The translations under genes and the position numbers were made by a program. The notes under the pieces are model-generated. The model was not told the origin of the DNA. It saw only the letters and a program-made list of their open reading frames with translations, and made no database searches. DNA of 5,058 bases, from assembly GCA_003671065.1 (NCBI GenBank), contig QWPU01000239.1, forward strand, positions 1 to 5,058, in the 5' to 3' direction. This DNA comes from Planctomycetota bacterium. GTDB lineage: Bacteria; Planctomycetota; Phycisphaerae; Phycisphaerales; SM1A02. How positions within the stretch are numbered: position 1 is the first letter of the stretch; every line of letters starts with the position of its first letter. Of this stretch, positions 1-5,058 are shown in pieces.

Positions 1-9
1 AGTGCTCAT
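1..9 (-). CDS. Start of a further leftward gene, cut by the window edge
   Basis: On the minus strand an ATG at 9-7 overlaps the plsY stop TGA (8-6) in the classic ATGA arrangement and is followed by AGC ACT (Met-Ser-Thr) before the window ends. Such overlaps usually mark translationally coupled genes. No good Shine-Dalgarno sequence is seen just upstream inside plsY, which coupling would not require. Only three codons are visible, so product and reality are unproven. In many bacteria gpsA (glycerol-3-phosphate dehydrogenase) follows plsY, but nothing here shows that. Confidence 0.3.
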
Positions 10-734
10 GAGGTCGCGCCGATTTTTGCTTCAGTTCCTGCGCGAATGCGCACAATGTTCGAACGGTGTTTGAACACGACAAACACCGCAATCGCGCTGC
101 TTGCCGCAAGAAACGGCACTGATGCCGCGACGCCGTCCAACCCATTGCTGGTGAGCGCCGCGAGCACGACCGAACACGGCACACTGATCGCGGCCACCAT
201 CGATGCAAGGCTAATCATGCGCGAAATCAGCGTGATCGCAATCCACAGCAACAGCGCGAGCACCGCTGGAAGTGTGAGCACAGGCCACATCGCAGCGAGC
301 GCGCCAAATCCTGTTGCGACGCCTTTGCCGCCTTTGAAGCCAATCCACGGCGAAAGTGTGTGACCAACAATCGCGGCCGCAGCAGTCGCAAGCCAACACC
401 ACGCGATTGATTGACTCACGCTTCCGACTGCTGCACCAAGCGCTCCCAAGATGAAGCCTGCAGCAAGCACGGCAAGCGCGCCTTTGCTCGCATCAAGGAC
501 GAAGCACGCAACGCCCCACGGTCGACCGAGCGTGCGACCGAGATTGGTGGCGCCGTAATTTTTAGAACCAACCGCACCGAGATCGACTCCGCGACTTCGC
601 GCGAGTAAATGCGCGGTGGGAAAACTTCCGAAGAGATACGCGCTCACAGGAAGCACGGCCCAGAGCAGAGGCGTCGGGTCATTCAGCGGTGCAACGGGAG
701 ATTCCATCAGTGCCAGATTGAGGTGCGCAAGCAT
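6..734 (-). CDS. plsY: Glycerol-3-phosphate acyltransferase PlsY
   Basis: Integral membrane enzyme that transfers the acyl group from acyl-phosphate to sn-glycerol-3-phosphate, giving lysophosphatidic acid, the first acylation of phospholipid synthesis. All three family motifs are present in order: GSKNYGATN (56-64) followed by Arg67, the glycine-rich GFKGGKGVATG (132-142), and the C-terminal KHRSNIVRIR (222-231). Family features also include GSFP (36-39). Hydrophobic segments near 23-38, 73-100, 109-127, 145-176 and 177-222 fit the multi-pass topology known for PlsY. At 242 residues it is longer than the usual roughly 200, mainly through the N-terminus and an enlarged 90-115 loop. The start is uncertain: Met1 (734) and Met10 (707) are both in frame, neither has a clear Shine-Dalgarno, and an in-frame stop at 746-744 rules out a longer form. 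It lies 38 bp after the 85-residue gene and overlaps the next gene by ATGA. Confidence 0.96.
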   Translation of the reverse strand: MLAHLNLALMESPVAPLNDPTPLLWAVLPVSAYLFGSFPTAHLLARSRGVDLGAVGSKNYGATNLGRTLGRPWGVACFVLDASKGALAVLAAGFILGALGAAVGSVSQSIAWCWLATAAAAIVGHTLSPWIGFKGGKGVATGFGALAAMWPVLTLPAVLALLLWIAITLISRMISLASMVAAISVPCSVVLAALTSNGLDGVAASVPFLAASSAIAVFVVFKHRSNIVRIRAGTEAKIGATS

Positions 735-772
735 GCATTGCGATCATACGGAATCGCGAGAAGGCGCGAAGT

Positions 773-1030
773 TCACTCGCCGCTCCACAAGGCGCATCCA
801 TATTTCGCGCGATGCCAGCGACCCGTGGCGCGGCGGACTTCGGTTGTGATCGCAAGCAGAATCGCTGCAGGCAACGGCGCAGAGAGTTCAATGCGGTCAT
901 CGAAGACCTCGACCTCAGGCGCGATGACACCTTGATGTTCCGCTGTTTCATGCGCGCAGGCTCGCACGAGGTCAGCCAATTGCGGGTCTCGAAGTGATGC
1001 GGGGCTTGCAGCGTGCAGAGTGATTCGCAC
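773..1030 (-). CDS. Small conserved-looking protein of unknown function (85 aa)
   Basis: I do not recognise this family. The ORF starts with GTG (1030-1028) preceded by GGAG with a 6-nt spacer, and it fits neatly between neighbours: 15 bp after the HAD phosphatase stop and 38 bp before plsY. This spacing and ribosome site make it a credible gene although it is short. The product is soluble-looking, with no signal peptide. A predicted helix (about 13-33, containing Cys25 and two His) is followed by an alternating segment VEVFDDRIELS (40-50) that looks like a beta strand pair. Then come a hydrophobic-to-basic helix LPAAILLAITTEVRRATGRW (53-72) and a short aromatic tail (HRAKYGCALWSGE). The acidic first half and basic second half could form a compact alpha/beta domain, but no catalytic motif is evident. 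Co-transcription with the HAD gene and plsY is likely. Confidence 0.7.
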   Translation of the reverse strand: MRITLHAASPASLRDPQLADLVRACAHETAEHQGVIAPEVEVFDDRIELSAPLPAAILLAITTEVRRATGRWHRAKYGCALWSGE

Positions 1031-1036
1031 ACAGTT

Positions 1037-1040
1037 CTCC
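1037..1040 (-). promoter_or_regulatory. Shine-Dalgarno site for the 85-aa gene (decides GTG start)
   Basis: The minus strand reads GGAG-AACTGT-GTG, with a 6-nt spacer to the GTG at 1030. It lies in the 15-bp gap after the HAD phosphatase stop (TAA, 1048-1046). It is the best ribosome site on this strand and supports both the reality of the small gene and its GTG start. Confidence 0.7.
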
Positions 1041-1045
1041 CGCGT

Positions 1046-2047
1046 TTATGAGCGATCAAACAACAGCATCGTTGCGGTCACCAGTTGAATGAGCGCCGCG
1101 CAGATTCCCCAACGGGCGAATTGTTCAAATTCAGAGAGGTTGAGAAACGCGATCGCGCCCACAAGGATCGCGAGGAGTTGCATGCCCATTGCGGCGATGC
1201 GCACAGCGCCAGTTTCCGCGCGACGAAGCCGAAGCGCGCGCACTTCATCGGTGAGTTCAGCAAGCGCACGGCGCAAGCGGGGGTTGCCGCCTTTCTTTCG
1301 CGTGAGTGAACCCGCAGATCTCGTGAGCGTCGCCGGAGTCGAACGCGATGTCGTGCGTTTCGGTTTCGCTACTGACGCGGGTGTTTCCTCGCGATCAGAC
1401 TTGCGATCCGACTTGCGATCCGACTTGCGATCCGACTTGCGATCCGACTTGCGATCGGACTCGCGATCCAAACCGTGATCCATACCGCGATCATCACGAT
1501 GACGCAGAATGATCTCCGTCGCTTCAGCAAGCGTCGCCGCCGAGTAATCAGGCGCGGCTTCCGCAAGACGCGTGCGATCGCGCGTCACCAATATCGTGCG
1601 CAGTCCTGCACTGCGACCAGCGGCAATATCGCGTGGTGAATCGCCGACGAGCCATGAGCGATCCACATCAAGTTCCATATCTTGCGCGGCTTGTTTCATC
1701 ATGCCCGCTGAGGGCTTTCGCCATGGATGATCACGCGTGTATTCGCTGATGCTGCCTTGCGGATGAAACGGGCAGTAGTAGAAACGCTCGATGGTGCGCT
1801 TGAGGCCAGTGGCCGCGTCGATGAGATCGCCGATCTTGCGATGCACCGCATCAACATCCACTTCAGTAAAGCGCCCGCGTGCAACGCCACCTTGATTTGT
1901 TGCAACCACGAGGCGAAATCCTGCATCGCGCAATCGGCGCAACGACGCTGGCACACCATCAAGCAGTACGACGCTCGCAGGATGCCCCGCGTTCGCGTCA
2001 TCAGCGATGAGTGTGCCGTCACGGTCGAGGAAAATCGCTGGTTCCAT
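1046..2047 (-). CDS. HisB/GmhB-like HAD phosphatase with repeat linker and membrane tail
   Basis: HAD-superfamily (IIIA) phosphatase of the HisB-N/GmhB type, 333 residues. The enzyme domain covers about 1-182: motif I FLDRDGT (6-12; nucleophile Asp8 and acid/base Asp10), motif II VVATNQGG (47-54), the RKP lysine of motif III (Lys111) and motif IV VGDSPRD (134-140; Asp136, Asp140). Relatives remove a phosphate from heptose 1,7-bisphosphate or histidinol phosphate; the substrate here cannot be fixed and no heptose genes are nearby. The zinc loop is degenerate: Cys92 and His95 remain, but the usual CxC pair is replaced by DHPW (106-109). After the domain come a four-residue periodic linker (186-221, DRKS five times), a Ser/Thr/Lys-rich stretch, a charged helix (257-278) and two predicted transmembrane helices (about 284-304 and 313-330). 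GmhB is normally about 190 residues and soluble, so this is an apparent fusion. The start is ATG 2047, giving DRDGT at the usual position; the same frame stays open upstream only by overlapping pfk, and no clear Shine-Dalgarno is seen. Confidence 0.9.
   Translation of the reverse strand: MEPAIFLDRDGTLIADDANAGHPASVVLLDGVPASLRRLRDAGFRLVVATNQGGVARGRFTEVDVDAVHRKIGDLIDAATGLKRTIERFYYCPFHPQGSISEYTRDHPWRKPSAGMMKQAAQDMELDVDRSWLVGDSPRDIAAGRSAGLRTILVTRDRTRLAEAAPDYSAATLAEATEIILRHRDDRGMDHGLDRESDRKSDRKSDRKSDRKSDRKSDREETPASVAKPKRTTSRSTPATLTRSAGSLTRKKGGNPRLRRALAELTDEVRALRLRRAETGAVRIAAMGMQLLAILVGAIAFLNLSEFEQFARWGICAALIQLVTATMLLFDRS
1385..1492 (-). repeat. In-frame 12-bp tandem repeat encoding DRKS units
   Basis: Nine 12-bp units in codon phase lie inside the HAD phosphatase gene. 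On the plus strand the core unit is cgacttgcgatc. Five units (1397-1456) are near-identical and encode DRKS; flanking degenerate units encode DREE (1385-1396), DRES (1457-1468), DHGL (1469-1480) and DRGM (1481-1492). Since 12 is a multiple of 3, copy-number change leaves the reading frame intact. Divergence increases towards the edges, as expected for expansion by slippage from the middle. The encoded linker is very hydrophilic with alternating charges. Confidence 0.95.
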
Positions 2048-2054
2048 AGTGGTT

Positions 2055-2102
2055 GCTTGAATATGCGAGCGCTTGAATATGCGAGATTTTGAATGCGCGT
2101 GC
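2055..2102. repeat. 16-bp tandem repeat, three copies, between pfk and the HAD gene
   Basis: Plus-strand unit gcttgaatatgcgagc lies at 2055-2070, with a 15/16 copy at 2071-2086 and a degenerate third copy at 2087-2102 (11/16 matches) that abuts the pfk stop codon. Together they fill nearly all of the 55-bp gap between the pfk stop and the HAD gene start. A role in mRNA stability, ribosome loading or transcription is possible, but none can be read from the sequence; it may be a local duplication only. Confidence 0.85.
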
Positions 2103-3245
2103 TTACGCGAGTGCTGCCGGAATCGGCTTCGGGATGATTGAACCTGCGCCGTCGCCGAAACTCGTTCCAATCGCGCGCGCTGCCGTGATGAGTGGATGAT
2201 CCAACGGAACGAGCCGTTGTTTGCCGACGGTTTCAAAGAGGTCGATGTCGGAGAAGATGTTGTTCTCACGCACCACCATGCGATTGCGCTTGCCACTCGC
2301 AAGCACCGCCATGGCGTGGAAGCCGAAGTTGGTTGCGAGAATGCGATCCGAAGCAATCGGCGCGCCGCCGCGCTGCGTGTGACCAAGCACGGTCGTGCGA
2401 GTTTCGATGCCTGTGAGGTCGGCAATCTGCGTCGCGACCATGTTGCCGATGCCGCCCAGACGAATCGGATCAGGACTCGTGTCGTCGTAACGGCCGATGA
2501 CTTGCGAACCACCGATCGGACGCGCGCCTTCTGCGACCACCACAATTGCAAAGCCAGGTCCGCGCATGCGTCGCTCGATATCCGCAACGATCTTGCGCAT
2601 ATCGAAAGGGATCTCAGGAATGAGAATGACATCAGAGCCACTCGCAACGCCCGAAGTCAGCGCGATCCAACCACCGTGACGACCCATCACTTCGCAGACC
2701 ATCACGCGGTGATGACTATCAGCGGTTGATTGCAAGCGATCGAGTGCATCGGTCGCGGTTGAAACCGCAGTAAGGAAACCGAAGGTGATTTCGGTGCCAA
2801 CCAAATCGTTGTCGATGGTCTTCGGCACGCCGATGACATTCACGCCCGCCGCCGCAATCGGCGCTGCGCACGCCATCGTGCCATCGCCGCCAATGACGAT
2901 GATCGCGTCAAGGCGCTCGCGCCGCACGGTCGTCATGCACTTCTCGCTCACATCTTCCCAAATGGGTTCACCACTTGGCGTGCGACCAGTGCAGTAATGC
3001 GAAGGATTCGCTTTGTTGTTCGAGCCGAGAATCGTTCCGCCGCGCGTGAGAATGCCAGAGACATCTTTCGTGGAGAGCGGACGCACGCGATGCTCGATGA
3101 GGCCTTGGAAACCATCTTCGATGCCGATGACTTCGATGCCGTATTGCAGGATTGCCGTCTTAGCAACCGCGCGGATGACCGCGTTGAGGCCAGGGCAGTC
3201 TCCGCCGCCAGTAAGGATGCCAAGTCGTCGTATCGATGGTGCCAT
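2103..3245 (-). CDS. 6-phosphofructokinase, group III (probably ATP-dependent)
   Basis: Cytoplasmic glycolytic enzyme that phosphorylates fructose 6-phosphate to fructose 1,6-bisphosphate. The 380-residue protein shows the PFK core throughout: the nucleotide loop GGGDCPGLNAVIR (13-25), GGDGT (119-123), PKTIDND (141-147) with catalytic Asp145, MGRHGGW (187-193), PEIPF (210-214) and GHTQRGG (288-294) for substrate binding. The Gly at 122 is typical of ATP-dependent enzymes, where pyrophosphate enzymes have Asp. The Lys at 142 replaces the Gly of E. coli PfkA and is seen in group III ('mixed-substrate') PFKs. ATP use is therefore the better guess, not certain. The length is greater than the 320 residues of PfkA and fits group III. 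The start ATG at 3245 places the nucleotide loop at residue 13 as expected and has GGAAA at 3255-3251 with 5-nt spacing. It is the first gene of the leftward unit, divergent from lysS, and the HAD gene follows after 55 bp. Confidence 0.95.
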   Translation of the reverse strand: MAPSIRRLGILTGGGDCPGLNAVIRAVAKTAILQYGIEVIGIEDGFQGLIEHRVRPLSTKDVSGILTRGGTILGSNNKANPSHYCTGRTPSGEPIWEDVSEKCMTTVRRERLDAIIVIGGDGTMACAAPIAAAGVNVIGVPKTIDNDLVGTEITFGFLTAVSTATDALDRLQSTADSHHRVMVCEVMGRHGGWIALTSGVASGSDVILIPEIPFDMRKIVADIERRMRGPGFAIVVVAEGARPIGGSQVIGRYDDTSPDPIRLGGIGNMVATQIADLTGIETRTTVLGHTQRGGAPIASDRILATNFGFHAMAVLASGKRNRMVVRENNIFSDIDLFETVGKQRLVPLDHPLITAARAIGTSFGDGAGSIIPKPIPAALA

Positions 3246-3319
3246 TGAGATTTCCAGTGAATCGAACAGCGTAGCGGAAACCCACGCGAAACGAGGTGGT
3301 TGGTTAGGATTGATGCGCT
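3246..3319. promoter_or_regulatory. Divergent intergenic region between pfk and lysS
   Basis: This 74-bp gap separates two genes read away from each other, so it should hold at least part of both promoters and leaders. I could not pick out a convincing -35/-10 pair on either strand. A TTGAGA (3245-3250, plus strand) has no good partner at 16-18 bp. Ribosome sites are visible at each end: GGAAA for pfk (3255-3251, minus) and AGGA for lysS (3306-3309, plus, 10 nt from ATG). It is too short for a T-box or lysine riboswitch. Confidence 0.5.
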
Positions 3320-4972
3320 ATGACTGAAACCACTTCACACGAATCTGCTCCGCTCTCAGAGTCCGACATCGTTGCGTCGCGCCGCGCGAAACTCAAGCGC
3401 TTTCGCGATGAACTTGGATTCGAGCCATACGGTCGTCGCGAGGATGGCCTGCTGAGTTGTGCGCAAGCCCGCGCGTTGTTTTGCGAAGAGACGCATGTTG
3501 CCTTTGATGCAGCGAGCAAGGCGGCGAAGGCAGTGGCGCATGCAGCGACTGATGCGGCGACTGGCGCAGCAGCAGTGATCATTGATGGTCGAACGCGCGC
3601 GAAGATCGCAGGACGCGTCGTGCAGCATCGCGACATGGGGAAGCTGGTGTTTATGTCGCTGCGTGACGCAACGGGTGACATTCAAGTGAGCGTGTCGAAG
3701 TCCGCGGTGAAAGCGAACGAGTGGGAGTTGGCGAAAGCCGCGGATTACGGCGACATTTTGCTCGCGGAAGGTCCTGTTGGTCGGACGCAAAAAGGCGAAG
3801 TGTGCATTTGGGCAGCGAGTGTTGACATTGGGTGCAAGAGCCTCGCGCCGCCGCCGGAGAAGTGGCATGGTGTGACGGATCCTGAGTTGCGCTATCGGCG
3901 TCGCTATGTCGATATGTATGCGAATCCTGAAACGGCCAAGGTCTTCGCCATGCGCGCGCGAATTGTCTCGCGCATTCGTCGATTCATGGATAGCCGCGAT
4001 TTCCTCGAAGTTGAAACGCCTGTGCTGCAACCACTTGCTGGTGGTGCAGCAGCGCGCCCGTTTACGACGCATCACAATGCCCTTGATATGCCGCTGTTCA
4101 TGCGCATTGCGCCTGAGCTCTATCTCAAGCGTTGTTTAGTTGGCGGCATGCGCAAGGTCTATGAGATCAATCGCAACTTTCGCAATGAAGGCATTGATCG
4201 CAGCCACAATCCAGAGTTCACGGCGATGGAGGTGTACGAAGCGTTCGGTGACTATGGCACCATGATGACGCTCATCGAGACGCTCATCAGTGAACTCGCG
4301 GTGTCGATGGTCAGTGAGCGAATTGCCGCAGGATTGCGCGCGGATGCCACTGGTCCTGTGTTGCCTTGGGGCGAGATGAATATCGACTACACGACGCCGT
4401 TTGTGCGCGTGACATTCGAAGATCTCTTTCAGCGCGCGACGGGAGTTGCGATGCGTGACTTTCCTGCCGTGCGTGCGAAGGCGCGTGAACTCGGGTTGCA
4501 TCATGAAGCGAAACTTGATGATTGGCTTGTGGTCAACGAAGTGTTTGAGCACGCGGCGGAAGCGCTCATTGATCCGTGTCGACCGACATTTGTTACCGAT
4601 TATCCAAGCGCGATTTCGCCGCTCACGCGTCCGAGCGCGAAGGATCCTGCGATCTGCGAGCGTTGGGACATCTTCATCGGCGGTATGGAAATCGGTCCTG
4701 CGTACACCGAACTCAACGATCCCGAGATTCAACTCGCGAAGTTCAATGAGCAACTCAAGGGCGCCGATGATGAGGCGACGACTTTCCGCTCGCTTGACGA
4801 GGATTTCGTCGAGAGTTTGCGCGTCGGTATGCCGCCAGCAGGTGGTGTTGGAATCGGGATTGATCGTCTGGTGATGTTGCTGACGGATAGCGCGTCGATT
4901 CGCGATGTCATCTTGTTTCCGCTGCTGAAGTCGTTGGCGCCGGTTATTGCGCCTGAGGCGCGCCGCGAATGA
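3320..4972 (+). CDS. lysS: Lysyl-tRNA synthetase, class II
   Basis: Charges tRNA-Lys with lysine using ATP in the cytoplasm. Domain order is typical: an N-terminal helical stretch (about 13-55), the OB-fold anticodon-binding domain (about 93-175, with KIAGRVVQHRDMGK), then the class II catalytic core (about 183-545). Motif 1 is around RFMDSRDFLEVETPVL (221-236). Motif 2 is FRNEGIDRSHNPEF (287-300) with Arg288. Motif 3 is GVGIGIDRL (509-517) with Arg516. Lysine-pocket residues Glu266 (APEL), Glu304 and Tyr306 (MEVY), and Glu464 (TELND) are present, but the loop reads EIGPAYTELNDP (457-468), with Pro460 where E. coli and human enzymes have Asn. The 550 residues exceed the usual roughly 500, partly from an alanine-rich insertion (62-85) before the OB fold. 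ATG at 3320 has AGGA 10 nt upstream. The stop overlaps the next gene's ATG. Confidence 0.97.
   Translation: MTETTSHESAPLSESDIVASRRAKLKRFRDELGFEPYGRREDGLLSCAQARALFCEETHVAFDAASKAAKAVAHAATDAATGAAAVIIDGRTRAKIAGRVVQHRDMGKLVFMSLRDATGDIQVSVSKSAVKANEWELAKAADYGDILLAEGPVGRTQKGEVCIWAASVDIGCKSLAPPPEKWHGVTDPELRYRRRYVDMYANPETAKVFAMRARIVSRIRRFMDSRDFLEVETPVLQPLAGGAAARPFTTHHNALDMPLFMRIAPELYLKRCLVGGMRKVYEINRNFRNEGIDRSHNPEFTAMEVYEAFGDYGTMMTLIETLISELAVSMVSERIAAGLRADATGPVLPWGEMNIDYTTPFVRVTFEDLFQRATGVAMRDFPAVRAKARELGLHHEAKLDDWLVVNEVFEHAAEALIDPCRPTFVTDYPSAISPLTRPSAKDPAICERWDIFIGGMEIGPAYTELNDPEIQLAKFNEQLKGADDEATTFRSLDEDFVESLRVGMPPAGGVGIGIDRLVMLLTDSASIRDVILFPLLKSLAPVIAPEARRE
4955..4958 (+). promoter_or_regulatory. 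Shine-Dalgarno for the gene overlapping the lysS end
   Basis: GAGG sits within the last codons of lysS, 10 nt before the ATG at 4969. It supports translation of the overlapping downstream gene from that ATG rather than from the ATG at 4973, which meets a stop after three codons. Confidence 0.5.
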
Positions 4973-5058
4973 ATGTGCGCATAGTGCGCGTGTGTGCATT
5001 CGCACTGTGCGCATTCGCGTGCACTGCGTTTGCTCACGCAGAATGGTCGCTCGTCGAA
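4969..5058 (+). CDS. Partial gene: exported protein, signal peptide only
   Basis: An ORF too short to be noticed by length alone starts at ATG 4969-4971, overlapping the lysS stop TGA (4970-4972) as ATGA, and stays open to the window end (30 codons). The translation begins MNVRIVRV, a short positively charged n-region, followed by an alanine/phenylalanine/cysteine-rich hydrophobic core and then AHA-EWSLVE. It looks like a Sec signal peptide with a type I signal peptidase site after AHA (about residue 24), or after AFA two residues earlier. The cysteines do not fit a standard lipobox, because the -3 position is not Leu. GAGG lies 10 nt upstream. The mature protein begins at the window edge, so its function cannot be told. 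The overlap suggests co-transcription and translational coupling with lysS. Confidence 0.7.
   Translation, partial: MNVRIVRVCAFALCAFACTAFAHAEWSLVE

Noticed and set aside
679..1059. Minus-strand ORF (126 residues) overlapping the 85-aa gene and plsY start
   Set aside because: It would overlap three genes, while the 85-aa frame has a well-placed GGAG and fits the gaps exactly.
1150..1157. HIP1-type palindrome gcgatcgc
   Set aside because: I noticed it only here; other gcgatc words come largely from the DRKS repeat and general GC-rich codon use, so no cyanobacterial-like motif enrichment is supported.
1089..1478. Plus-strand ORF with SDLR repeats
   Set aside because: It is the antisense reading of the DRKS repeat and HAD tail; there is no independent ribosome site or protein signature.
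1385..1492. CRISPR-like array
   Set aside because: The units are 12 bp, contiguous without spacers, and in codon phase within a gene; this is a coding tandem repeat.
2048..2647. 200-residue N-terminal extension of the HAD phosphatase frame
   Set aside because: It overlaps the phosphofructokinase gene on the same strand in another frame, has an Arg/Ser-rich shadow composition, and the HAD motif I would then sit at residue 208 instead of the normal position near 8.
2196..2729. Plus-strand ORF (177 residues) opposite pfk
   Set aside because: It lies wholly antisense to conserved PFK motifs and resembles no protein; a shadow.
3246..3319. T-box or lysine riboswitch ahead of lysS
   Set aside because: Only 74 bp are available and no conserved T-box element or terminator/antiterminator stem is visible.
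3356..4075. Minus-strand ORF (239 residues) under lysS
   Set aside because: It is antisense to the lysS N-terminal and OB domains, with the same Arg-rich shadow character.
4136..5014. Long minus-strand ORF (292 residues) under lysS
   Set aside because: It is antisense to the conserved lysS catalytic core, with Arg/His-rich composition and no recognisable motif; a codon-bias shadow.

Overview
The window is ordinary, densely coded bacterial chromosome, moderately GC-rich by eye. The proteins suggest Planctomycetota, perhaps Phycisphaerae. The main hint is the lysyl-tRNA synthetase, whose PPPEKWHG and GGAAARPF-THHN segments recall planctomycete homologues from memory. The phosphofructokinase is of the 'mixed' group III type, which is compatible but not decisive. 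No ribosomal or marker RNA is present, so the assignment is tentative.

Layout: two divergent transcription units separate at a 74-bp intergenic region (3246-3319). Leftward (minus strand) run a group III 6-phosphofructokinase (3245-2103), a HisB/GmhB-like HAD phosphatase with an unusual repeat linker and membrane tail (2047-1046), an 85-residue protein of unknown function (1030-773), and the glycerol-3-phosphate acyltransferase PlsY (734-6). The first three codons of a further gene then follow, overlapping the plsY stop as ATGA at the left edge. Rightward (plus strand) run a class II lysyl-tRNA synthetase (3320-4972) and, overlapping its stop by ATGA, the first 30 codons of an exported protein with a signal peptide (4969-5058, cut by the window end).

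The genes are housekeeping: glycolysis, sugar-phosphate or related phosphate hydrolysis, phospholipid synthesis (PlsY makes lysophosphatidate from acyl-phosphate) and translation. The leftward genes have short gaps (55, 15 and 38 bp, then an overlap) and could be one operon, but no shared pathway links all of them.

I found no mobile element, CRISPR array, RNA gene, defence system or convincing terminator, and no gene-free stretch above 300 bases. The points worth a second look are the HAD phosphatase architecture (in-frame 12-bp DRKS repeats joining the enzyme to a two-helix membrane tail, and a missing zinc-ligand pair), a three-copy 16-bp tandem repeat filling the gap before it, a proline in place of a conserved asparagine in the LysRS lysine-binding loop, and the G/K residue combination in the PFK active site.
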